Below are positions 14,885 to 21,574 of a stretch of 21,574 nt of DNA, piece after piece; position 1 is the stretch's first letter, and each line of letters begins with the position of its first letter. The position numbers and the translations under genes are program-made. The stretch is from a virus. The notes below the pieces were generated by a model. It ran no database searches, was not told where the DNA came from, and saw only the letters and a program-made list of their open reading frames with translations. The stretch lies in IMG/VR virus record IMGVR_UViG_3300032304_000587, positions 1 through 21,574 of that record. One strand, written 5' to 3'.

Positions 14885-14915
14885 ATGTTTATAAGTTAAT
14901 TAACAGGAGCAAGAA

Positions 14916-16124
14916 ATGGCAACTAAATCAGCAACCAAAACTCGTGTAACCAAAAAGCAAGTTACTGCACATCGTACCCGTGCAATCAAAGACCACAGCC
15001 CAGTTTGGGACGGTTGCGAAACTTGGGATGACGATACATTCCATCGCCATTTCAAACGTTCAATGGATTACTATCGTTTGGAAAGCGATATCAAAACTTA
15101 CAAGCCCACAGTAATTAAATGGATGACTGACGTTGGCTGTGCCAAATCAGACATTGTGGCTTTTAAGAAAGTCAAAGACAATCGTATTAATACCACAATG
15201 GGTGCTGTGGCCGCTTGTTTAAATCGCGGCATGACTCCGCAACGTCCTGGGTTTAATAGTGGCCGTGATACTGCCGCTTGGTTGCGAGCAGAGATTGTCA
15301 AAGTTCTTGCTGAAGGTGCAGACGACATTGATCCAGAAACACTGGCCGCAGAAAAAGAAGCCGCTAAAAAGGATGTGTATGTTCCTAGCATCCAAGAAAG
15401 ATTGCGTGAAGTTGCATTGGGCATGACTGAAGAACTGGAAAATGCCTACGAAAACTTTCAAACTGATCCAGAAAACTTTGATCCAAAGGCTTTTAAAGTA
15501 CTCAACTTGTTAAAGAGCCAGCAGGCCAAGGCCGCACATGCTCGTATCATTCGTGACTTCTATGCTCGTGATTTGGCAGAGCTCGAAGAACTGGCCAGCG
15601 GCAAAGGCTGTGAGCAGTTGCGTGAAGGCTACAGTCATCGTAGCAAAAAACAGATCAAGGCATTTATTGCTTTCTTAACTGAAATACAAACTGCCTGCAC
15701 CATGCTGATGCAAGAAGCCAAGGTCAATCGTGCGCCACGTGCTAAGAAAGCAGTGAGTGTGGATAAACTTGTTGCTAAACTCAAGTATAAGAAAACTGAC
15801 GAGCCGTTGAAGTTGGTCAGTATCAATCCTGCTGACATTATTGGTAGCAAGGAGTTGTGGGTTTACAACACCAAGAGTCGTAAGTTGGGCAAGTATGTGG
15901 CCAACGAGTACATGGACTTGGGTGTTAAAGGCACTACAATTACCGGCTTTAACGAAAGTCTCAGCGTAATGAAGACTGTGCGTAAACCAGAGGAAAAGAT
16001 GAAAGAGTTCAAAGCCGCTGGTAAGGTACAGTTACGTAAGTTCTTAGACGAGATTAATGCCACAGAGGCACGTATGAACGGACGCATCAACGAAGAAATC
16101 ATTCTTCTCAAAGCAACGTCTTAA
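14916..16124 (+). CDS. Lysine-rich phage protein of unknown function (402 residues)
   Basis: A 402-residue protein with its own consensus promoter and strong ribosome-binding site, so it is probably abundant. The N-terminus is basic and disordered-looking (KSATKTRVTKKQVTAHRTR). A long helical middle follows (about 155-270). The C-terminal part (about 285-400) contains KLKYKKTDEPLKLVSINP, then a strand-rich ELWVYNTKSRKLGKYV, GVKGTTI, RKPEEK and a closing RINEEIILLK. I recall this C-terminal pattern from uncharacterised proteins of T4-like marine phages. A DNA-binding or nucleoid-associated role fits the charge but is inference. Its stop overlaps, tail to tail, the stop of the minus-strand fibre gene, with no obvious terminator between. 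Confidence 0.8.
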   Translation: MATKSATKTRVTKKQVTAHRTRAIKDHSPVWDGCETWDDDTFHRHFKRSMDYYRLESDIKTYKPTVIKWMTDVGCAKSDIVAFKKVKDNRINTTMGAVAACLNRGMTPQRPGFNSGRDTAAWLRAEIVKVLAEGADDIDPETLAAEKEAAKKDVYVPSIQERLREVALGMTEELENAYENFQTDPENFDPKAFKVLNLLKSQQAKAAHARIIRDFYARDLAELEELASGKGCEQLREGYSHRSKKQIKAFIAFLTEIQTACTMLMQEAKVNRAPRAKKAVSVDKLVAKLKYKKTDEPLKLVSINPADIIGSKELWVYNTKSRKLGKYVANEYMDLGVKGTTITGFNESLSVMKTVRKPEEKMKEFKAAGKVQLRKFLDEINATEARMNGRINEEIILLKATS

Positions 16125-18169
16125 GTAGCGTTAGCGTTAATTGTTAGAGCACCAGTAGTTGCTATCACAGCGCCACTGGTGCTTACTGTTCTAATCTGTA
16201 CTTGGAATGTTTCGGCGGCTTCTGCTCCGCCCAATGTAGCGGCTGTAACTGTAAAGTTACCTGATGTTCCGTTACTGACTGCAAACGATCCACTAGCGGC
16301 TGTGAAGTCTGCGTTAGTAGTTGTTCCGTTAAGTATAGTCCAGAAATAAGTTCCATTTGGGAATCCAGTAGCACTGGCTGTAATAGTTGTTGATGCCCCT
16401 TCGTTAAATGATGTTGGACTGCCGCTGGCTGTGACTGTTGTGGATGTATCATTAACTGTTACACTTGAACTGGTTGCTAATACTGTGCCACTGACACTAC
16501 CTGTTCTTACACTGACTGTGAATGTTTGAGCACCTTCTGTAGCATAATCATTTACAGTAGTCACAGAGAATGTACCTGTGCCGTTATCCTGTGCGCCGCC
16601 TCCAGCAATAGTAAACGATCCATTCTCCGCACTGAAGTCTGCGGCCGCTGTTGAGCCGTGATTGATACTCCAGAAATAAGTTCCGTTTGGTCCAAGATTG
16701 GCCGCAGTAAATGATAGCGATGCTCCTTCGTTTACAGAACCTGCGGCTGGTGTTACTGTAGGTGTTAACGATACATCACTAATTGAAACACTGGCACTTG
16801 TTACAATAACTGTTCCGGAAACACTGCCACTTCGAACTTGTACTTGGAATGTTTCTGTACCCTCCGTGCTTAGGTCTTTAATTGGTGTTACTGAGAACGA
16901 GCCAGTACCATTATCAATTCCTCCAGTGCTACCACTCACAACGAATGATCCGCTAACAGCACTGAAGTCTGCGTTAACTGATGTGCTGTTTAACACAGTC
17001 CAATAGTATGTTCCGTCTACACCAACGTTGGCCACTGTAAACGATCCTGCACTGCCCTCGCCTATTGATGCTGGTGTAACTGTAAATGCTGGAGTTAACG
17101 ACACATCGGTTATAGTGATTTCATCGCTAGCGCCGATGATTGGTCCTGTTATAGATGTTTGTCTCACAGTCACAGAAAAAGTCTCTGTACCTTCTGTGAA
17201 TAAATCTTTAGTAGGTGTTAAAGTAAAAGATCCACTGTTGCCGGTTATGGCAAAACTACCAGATAAGGATGCTGAAGTAAAATCTGATGTTGTAATTGCT
17301 GTACTGCCAGATGCTTGATCTATAGTATAGTAATATGTGCCGTTTGCAGTATTAGTTCCAGCAACGGTAAATGTAATTACACTGCCTTCTGAGCCGGTTA
17401 ACGTAGAAGGAGTCACTGTGGCAGATACAACTATCACTGTTGGTGGTGTAACAAAGTTATCAGTATACGGAGATTGTGCGATGTATGTTACAAGATTGTT
17501 TGTTACTGCTATTGCATTTGCTGAACTGTCAGTGGTAAATGTTCCACTAGATTTCACATTTAACAATAATGCGGCAGTAGCGCCTTGACTTGTTCTTGTG
17601 AACGGAACTCTGCTAGGTGTAAAGTCAGTAGTATATACTGCACTTTTAGAAATCCTCAAATTAGTTAAGTAACCCAGTGCCGGGTATGTACTATTGCCTG
17701 GGGCCCATTGTCCCACACAGGGGTTATATGTTGTGTTAGTAGCATAGTTATTAGTACAACTTGCAGGCGTATAGGATACACCGTTAACAAACAATCTAGC
17801 ACTGCTACTATTACGAACTAAGGCAATGTGATACCAATTGTTAATTGACAGTGTTGCACCAAATGCCCGAATGGCTCCACCAACAGTGGCAAATACAATT
17901 TGTCCCGAACGCTGATATATCCAAAGGTAATTGTTGCTACCAAACCATTGAGCATATAAAACTTGAATTCCGCTCGTACCCCAATTTATATCAAGAATAG
18001 GGCGCCACCAAAACTCTATAGTAAAGTTACCTGTACCGTAGGTTAAACTAGTTCCTGAAAAAGTTAAGTATTGACTACCACCGACAAAAGAAAAACTTCC
18101 ACCTGGTTGTATTCCGGCTGTTCCGTATGATTGTATACTGGCATTACCTAATGTAGATAATAATGGCAT
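16121..18169 (-). CDS. Tail-fibre/adhesin-like protein: LamG domain plus four Calx-beta-like repeats
   Basis: A 682-residue protein on the minus strand. Residues about 30-205 form a LamG/concanavalin-like domain: GNFTIEFWWRP, WYHIALVRN, ARLFVNGV and LTNLRISKSAVY are its usual strands. From about 247 to 680 there are four repeats of about 105 residues (247-356, 359-466, 469-574, 577-680), each with an SxxEG start, NGTYxW(T/S)I, DF(S/T)A, GSF, and a TEGTETFxVxVR end, the Calx-beta pattern. Such repeats often bind calcium. The LamG domain suggests glycan binding on the host surface. No signal peptide is seen, fitting a virion protein. It follows the other minus-strand fibre by nine bases, with AAGG as ribosome-binding site seven bases from the ATG. 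The absence of a recognisable trimeric tip leaves open a head- or tail-decorating role. Confidence 0.8.
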   Translation of the reverse strand: MPLLSTLGNASIQSYGTAGIQPGGSFSFVGGSQYLTFSGTSLTYGTGNFTIEFWWRPILDINWGTSGIQVLYAQWFGSNNYLWIYQRSGQIVFATVGGAIRAFGATLSINNWYHIALVRNSSSARLFVNGVSYTPASCTNNYATNTTYNPCVGQWAPGNSTYPALGYLTNLRISKSAVYTTDFTPSRVPFTRTSQGATAALLLNVKSSGTFTTDSSANAIAVTNNLVTYIAQSPYTDNFVTPPTVIVVSATVTPSTLTGSEGSVITFTVAGTNTANGTYYYTIDQASGSTAITTSDFTSASLSGSFAITGNSGSFTLTPTKDLFTEGTETFSVTVRQTSITGPIIGASDEITITDVSLTPAFTVTPASIGEGSAGSFTVANVGVDGTYYWTVLNSTSVNADFSAVSGSFVVSGSTGGIDNGTGSFSVTPIKDLSTEGTETFQVQVRSGSVSGTVIVTSASVSISDVSLTPTVTPAAGSVNEGASLSFTAANLGPNGTYFWSINHGSTAAADFSAENGSFTIAGGGAQDNGTGTFSVTTVNDYATEGAQTFTVSVRTGSVSGTVLATSSSVTVNDTSTTVTASGSPTSFNEGASTTITASATGFPNGTYFWTILNGTTTNADFTAASGSFAVSNGTSGNFTVTAATLGGAEAAETFQVQIRTVSTSGAVIATTGALTINANAT
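16130..17431 (-). repeat. Four tandem Calx-beta-type coding repeats
   Basis: Four copies of about 310-330 bases lie at about 17102-17431, 16772-17095, 16448-16765 and 16130-16441 within the minus-strand adhesin gene. They share protein motifs such as NGTYFW and TEGTETF; DNA identity is partial, so they are diverged rather than recent copies. Repeat number may vary between relatives by recombination. Confidence 0.7.
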
Positions 18170-18178
18170 TGTTAAACC

Positions 18179-20113
18179 TTAAGCAAATCTAGCCTGGCTA
18201 GCAATAACTGTGTATGTGCTTGCGGCTGTTTTAATAATCGTAAATGAATATGAATCAATGCTACTAGCATTGCCACCTGTGGGAGCCGCGCCGCCTAACC
18301 ATTTTGGAGTAACAGCGGAGCCATCCACACTAAATGCTGTTGGATAAAATGCTGAACCGCCTTGTTGAGCTAATAGTACCACTGTTGCGCTCTGACCTGT
18401 GGTCAAGAATGCGTTCATTGTTGTACTACCGTCACCTCTAAAATTTATTTGCCAATTTGCGGCGGCGTTAGTTGAATAATAGAACACACTGTTTGTTTTA
18501 CAATCTAACGTAGTTGCTCCGCTGAGTGCGGCTGGATTAACGGAAACAGTTTCAATAGTACTAGTTCCAATACTAAGTGTGCTACTTGCACTGACTGTAC
18601 TGCCGCTGATGATACCGCTGAATGTGCCTGCTGTTAAAACATTTGTACTTGGGTTGTATGCCAAGTCCACATCAGTTCTAATGTTTTCATTGCCTGTGGT
18701 TGTGTCAACAAATGTTACATAGTGTGCGGCGTTAGTTGATGTTGCTGTCAATGCCACCTGACTGGCTGGGCCAGTAAATGCTGTGGCTGTAATTGTACCA
18801 GCACTGAAATCTCCGCTGGCATCTCTAAACACAATGGTTGAACCTGTATTGGTTGCTGTGGCGTTTGAACTAACTGTAAATGTGCCGCCTTCTGTAGTAG
18901 AACTACCCGACAGTCCGTTACCACTTACACCGGCTGTGGCCACATAGTTACCTGTGGTATCTGTGCCCAATGCCACTTGATCTGCGCCAACTGTCAGTGC
19001 CACACTGGCAACATCTGCTGATCCGTCAATGGTAAATGATCCTGTTACATCACCTGTGAATGTAACTGTGCGAGCAGTGTGCCATTTACTTGCAGTAGCG
19101 GCTTGTAAATTTGCCACTGCGGTGGTACTGGCTACAGTAAATGGAGCAGTGCCTGTGGCCTGTGTACTTTCGAATGTTGTGGCTTTAACGTAACCGCCCA
19201 CGTTGGCGTTTTCAAATACTGCTAATCCACCAGCAGTTAATTTTAATGCACCAGTTGAAGTGTTGCTACTACCTGTGGCATTGCTGATTGTGATAGCATT
19301 GGTTGAGCTTGCGCCTCTGGTTGTAACATTTTGCAGTGTGCTGGTAACAGCCAAATCAATATTATCCGAAGGAATAGGCGTGCCGGTTACCGACGTAATA
19401 GTTAATATGCCGCCGGATCCATTAATTGATCCAACTGTAATTGTTGCATTGTTGGCTGGATTTAATCCACCTGGAAAATTAGTTCCAAAAATTGTTACAG
19501 TATTGCCAACTGCATAGCCTGTGCCTGCTGTACTGACGCTGGCTACATAGACGTTGTTAATAATTGAAAGATTGAACACAGCGTTTATGCCACTGCCGCT
19601 GGTAGCGTCTTGTGCAAATGTCGAAGGCAGTGTAACAGAATCTTGATAAGTGACAGTGAGTTCTGTATGTGTTCCATTGGTTAACAGAGCCGCAGACAAG
19701 TCTTCAATCTGTTCCTGACTAAACGGCAAACTTGGATTGTTTGATCCGATTGTGATTTGATTGGTGCCAGTTCTAGTAATTAAAATTGGACTAATTGGAT
19801 CGGGCCTAAATTCAATGTCGCTGGTTTCAGCGCCGAGATCGCGTTCCAAACGTAATTTTGTTGTGCCCAGTGGCACGTAGGTTTGGTAATCCGGACCATG
19901 AATTGTAATGGTATCTGTGGTCTGCCCGGGCGTTGCTGTGGAACTGTCCTCAATGCTGAACGCAATATTCTGCCCTGCAACAATGGTAGCCGTATCTGTT
20001 ACGCTGTCCGCTTCAATCTCAGTGTCAACTGTGATAGCGTTGGGAATAGTCGTAGCACTTTCGCTGGGTCTAAACTTTATCTTTCTAAAAAAATCGTAAA
20101 AGGCTGCTGGCAT
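18179..20113 (-). CDS. Tail-fibre-like protein (644 residues)
   Basis: A 644-residue minus-strand protein with low Lys, Glu and Cys and very high Thr, Ser, Ala, Gly and Val, typical of phage fibres. The middle (about 260-520) has repeated short motifs such as TFTGDVTGSFTIDGSA, GNGLSGSSTTEGGTFTVSS and STNVLTAGTFSG, known from fibre shafts of marine T4-like phages. The last 110 residues (NWQINFRGDGSTTMNAFLTTGQSATVVLLAQQ, then a Gly-rich loop and SFTIIKTAASTYTVIASQ) look like a compact terminal domain that could contact the receptor. The start ATG is at 20113 with AGGAAT (complement of 20123-20128) as ribosome-binding site. It heads a two-gene minus-strand unit with the LamG/Calx-beta adhesin and diverges from a plus-strand fibre gene. 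Confidence 0.85.
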   Translation of the reverse strand: MPAAFYDFFRKIKFRPSESATTIPNAITVDTEIEADSVTDTATIVAGQNIAFSIEDSSTATPGQTTDTITIHGPDYQTYVPLGTTKLRLERDLGAETSDIEFRPDPISPILITRTGTNQITIGSNNPSLPFSQEQIEDLSAALLTNGTHTELTVTYQDSVTLPSTFAQDATSGSGINAVFNLSIINNVYVASVSTAGTGYAVGNTVTIFGTNFPGGLNPANNATITVGSINGSGGILTITSVTGTPIPSDNIDLAVTSTLQNVTTRGASSTNAITISNATGSSNTSTGALKLTAGGLAVFENANVGGYVKATTFESTQATGTAPFTVASTTAVANLQAATASKWHTARTVTFTGDVTGSFTIDGSADVASVALTVGADQVALGTDTTGNYVATAGVSGNGLSGSSTTEGGTFTVSSNATATNTGSTIVFRDASGDFSAGTITATAFTGPASQVALTATSTNAAHYVTFVDTTTGNENIRTDVDLAYNPSTNVLTAGTFSGIISGSTVSASSTLSIGTSTIETVSVNPAALSGATTLDCKTNSVFYYSTNAAANWQINFRGDGSTTMNAFLTTGQSATVVLLAQQGGSAFYPTAFSVDGSAVTPKWLGGAAPTGGNASSIDSYSFTIIKTAASTYTVIASQARFA

Positions 20114-20138
20114 TTTAGGTATATTCCTGTATTATCAA

Positions 20139-20146
20139 TATTTATG
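20139..20146 (-). promoter_or_regulatory. T4-late-type promoter (CATAAATA) for the minus-strand fibres
   Basis: On the minus strand the sequence reads CATAAATA, one change from the T4 late promoter core TATAAATA, and lies 25 bases before the fibre start codon. The predicted leader of about 20 bases contains the ribosome-binding site. No -35 box is needed for promoters of this type. Confidence 0.55.
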
Positions 20147-20161
20147 CTATGTTGAGATCTA

Positions 20162-20169
20162 TATAAATA
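20162..20169 (+). promoter_or_regulatory. T4-late-type promoter (TATAAATA) for the plus-strand fibre
   Basis: TATAAATA at 20162-20169 is an exact match to the T4 late promoter core and is followed by CT. There is no TTGACA at the right distance, which argues against a sigma70 promoter. The start codon is only seven bases downstream, so the transcript would have almost no leader, and no Shine-Dalgarno site is visible. Confidence 0.6.
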
Positions 20170-20176
20170 CTACACT

Positions 20177-21574
20177 ATGAGCACAAACATCGATAAAATT
20201 CTCCAAGATTTAGGTGACGCACTGAAATCTTCTGCCGCTGGCGGCGCATTAAGCAAAGGTATTCGCGATACTGCTACCCGTGAGCAGTTGATTGTTACTG
20301 ATAAGGGTGTACAAATTGGCGTATTAAGTGCTGACAGAATCAGCGGAAACATCAACGTAGAAGGCACCCTGGGTGCTGGAAAGATTGTGGCCGCAGGTAC
20401 TAGCGAATTTGCCAACTTAAAAGTCAACGGCAAATTAGAAGCAGATACACTGTTGGTCAAGAATGTTATTTCAGAACAAAGTCTGGAAACATTTACCAAA
20501 TCAATTGCGTTTGCATCTAGACAACTCAGCGATCTAGACGGAAAAGGCCTACAATGGGACAGTCCTGATGTAAGTTATCAGTTTGTTTTCAAGGCCAACC
20601 CTAGAAGAATTTTCAGCACAGAAACTATTGATTTGTACAAAGGTGCAAAGTATCAAATAGAAGGCATCGATGTACTTGAAAAAACAAGATTAGGAAATGC
20701 TGTTCGCGACAGTAATTTACGCACAGTGGGTCCATTGGAAAGTCTACGTGTCACAGGTGAAGTTAATCTAGGCGACACAGTGTTTGTAAATGCACTGGGA
20801 AGATTGGGTGTCAATACTCAAGAACCAAATGCTGTGATCAGTGCTGTGGATAATAATGTGGAAGTAATGCTGGGTGTCAGCGATGAAACTTCTGCGTTCG
20901 TGGGCACATGGGGCAATAACAGTTTCAGTATTGTTACCGACAATACAAAACGTATCACTGTATCTGGAAACATCACTGAGTTTGGCAATGCTAAAAGCAA
21001 AGGTGCTGTGGTAAAAGTACATGGCAGATTAGAAGTTGACAGTATTGTATCCGATATTAGAATTGAAAAAACCAGTCCTATAGAATTTCTTGCCAGCAAA
21101 GATAATTCAATTTTTGGCAAGGGTATGATTTGGAAGGGCGAAGGCGGCACACGCCAATTCGTAATGATGCCAAATCCAGATAGAATTTATTCCACAGAAA
21201 GCATCGACCTTGCAGTTAACAAAGAATACTGGATCGACGGCCGAAACGTACTAAGCAGAACTGACTTAGGTACTAGTGTGGTTAATTCTAGTCTTACTAG
21301 ATTGGGCACACTGACATCGTTAGATGTAAATGGTACTGTGAATCTTTCCGACAGCATCACTGTCGAAGACAGCGTGGTTACAATTAACAATTCAGTAACT
21401 ATCAAAGACGGTGCTGGCTCATTGAGATTATCCAGCAGTGGCATAACAGCAGACAAGTTCAGCATAGGTGATGACTTTGCTGTGGAAACAGCGGGCAGTA
21501 TACGTGTTGGTAACAAAGACAACACAACTAGAAATGTCAACGTCTACGGACAACTCAGCGTGAACATTACTAAC
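20177..21574 (+). CDS. Tail-fibre-like structural protein (partial, N-terminal 466 residues)
   Basis: The frame stays open from ATG 20177 to the end of the window, so the C-terminus is missing. The N-terminal 110 residues (STNIDKILQDLGDALKSSA, then GVQIGVLSADRISGNINVEG) look like an attachment region leading into beta-repeat shaft motifs such as NINVEGTLGAGKIV, LRVTGEVNLGD and LDVNGTVNLSDSI. Residues 122-201 and 314-393 are two copies of the same segment of about 80 residues, sharing RIFSTETIDL/RIYSTESIDL and G-x-VNL. LGRLGVNTQEPNAVISAVDN (208-226) matches the short motif common in fibre proteins of marine myoviruses. It probably works with the minus-strand adhesins as part of the tail-fibre apparatus. 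The start is fixed by the late-type promoter directly upstream. Confidence 0.85.
   Translation, partial: MSTNIDKILQDLGDALKSSAAGGALSKGIRDTATREQLIVTDKGVQIGVLSADRISGNINVEGTLGAGKIVAAGTSEFANLKVNGKLEADTLLVKNVISEQSLETFTKSIAFASRQLSDLDGKGLQWDSPDVSYQFVFKANPRRIFSTETIDLYKGAKYQIEGIDVLEKTRLGNAVRDSNLRTVGPLESLRVTGEVNLGDTVFVNALGRLGVNTQEPNAVISAVDNNVEVMLGVSDETSAFVGTWGNNSFSIVTDNTKRITVSGNITEFGNAKSKGAVVKVHGRLEVDSIVSDIRIEKTSPIEFLASKDNSIFGKGMIWKGEGGTRQFVMMPNPDRIYSTESIDLAVNKEYWIDGRNVLSRTDLGTSVVNSSLTRLGTLTSLDVNGTVNLSDSITVEDSVVTINNSVTIKDGAGSLRLSSSGITADKFSIGDDFAVETAGSIRVGNKDNTTRNVNVYGQLSVNITN
20540..21355 (+). repeat. Internal duplication inside the plus-strand fibre gene
   Basis: Segment 20540-20779 (residues 122-201) and segment 21116-21355 (residues 314-393) encode two alignable copies with the same order of motifs and equal length, 576 bases apart. 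They are clearly diverged at the DNA level, so this is an old in-gene duplication. Confidence 0.65.

Noticed and set aside
16090-16140. Possible bidirectional terminator between the convergent genes
   Set aside because: Only weak partial pairings around AACG/CGTT are visible, with no GC-rich stem or T-run.
17028-17318. Plus-strand open frames inside the minus-strand adhesin repeats
   Set aside because: They follow the Val/Thr-rich repeats in reverse and have the repetitive composition expected of a shadow frame.
1-21574. tRNA genes, CRISPR arrays, insertion sequences or attachment sites
   Set aside because: The gaps between genes are too short for tRNAs, and no regularly spaced repeats, transposase genes or terminal inverted repeats were seen by eye.

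Overview
The window looks like about 21.6 kb from the genome of a tailed bacteriophage, most likely a T4-type myovirus of an aquatic proteobacterium. The phage assignment rests on the dense packing of genes with 1, 4 or 8 base overlaps, the tail-fibre-like genes at both ends, a phage-style ATP-dependent DNA ligase, many small orphan genes, and two TATAAATA-type sequences that resemble T4 late promoters. The host assignment is weaker: it rests on several near-consensus sigma70 promoters (TTGACA/TTGACT, 17-18 bp, TATAAT), Shine-Dalgarno sites, and close resemblance of IF-1 and ClpP to proteobacterial versions. There are no rRNA, tRNA or CRISPR features, and no gene-free stretch longer than 100 bases.

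Layout. (1) 1-2815, plus strand: the end of a virion-type protein and an 885-residue subtilisin-family protease with an I9-like propeptide and a beta-rich C-terminus. (2) 2819-3239: a promoter with no leader, an AbrB/MazE-like small protein, and a complete translation initiation factor IF-1. (3) 3241-5891: a second strong promoter with a hairpin at its predicted start site, then a ParB/Srx-like DGQHT protein, an HNH nuclease and two unknown genes. (4) 5925-10038: ATP-dependent DNA ligase followed by eight small unknown phage genes in an overlapping operon. (5) 10010-14875: a promoter buried in the end of the previous gene, then a calcineurin-like phosphoesterase that begins at the predicted transcription start, several unknown genes, ClpP with a full catalytic triad, a 2OG-Fe(II) oxygenase and a DUF2693/SH3-like protein. 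(6) 14856-16124: its own consensus promoter and a 402-residue basic phage protein. (7) 16121-20113, minus strand: two tail-fibre or adhesin genes, one with LamG plus four Calx-beta-like repeats. (8) 20177-21574, plus strand: the start of another tail-fibre-like gene with an internal duplication, diverging from the minus-strand fibres over a 63-bp region that holds two back-to-back late-type promoters.

The genes fall into two apparent expression programmes: host-like sigma70 promoters drive the replication, takeover and accessory genes, while late-type promoters drive the virion adhesins. The most striking points are the phage-borne IF-1, the repeated placement of promoters so that transcription should begin at or within a few bases of the start codon, the ClpP and subtilase proteases, and the paired ParB-like/HNH genes behind a hairpin leader. 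All functional statements come from reading motifs by eye; no database search was run.
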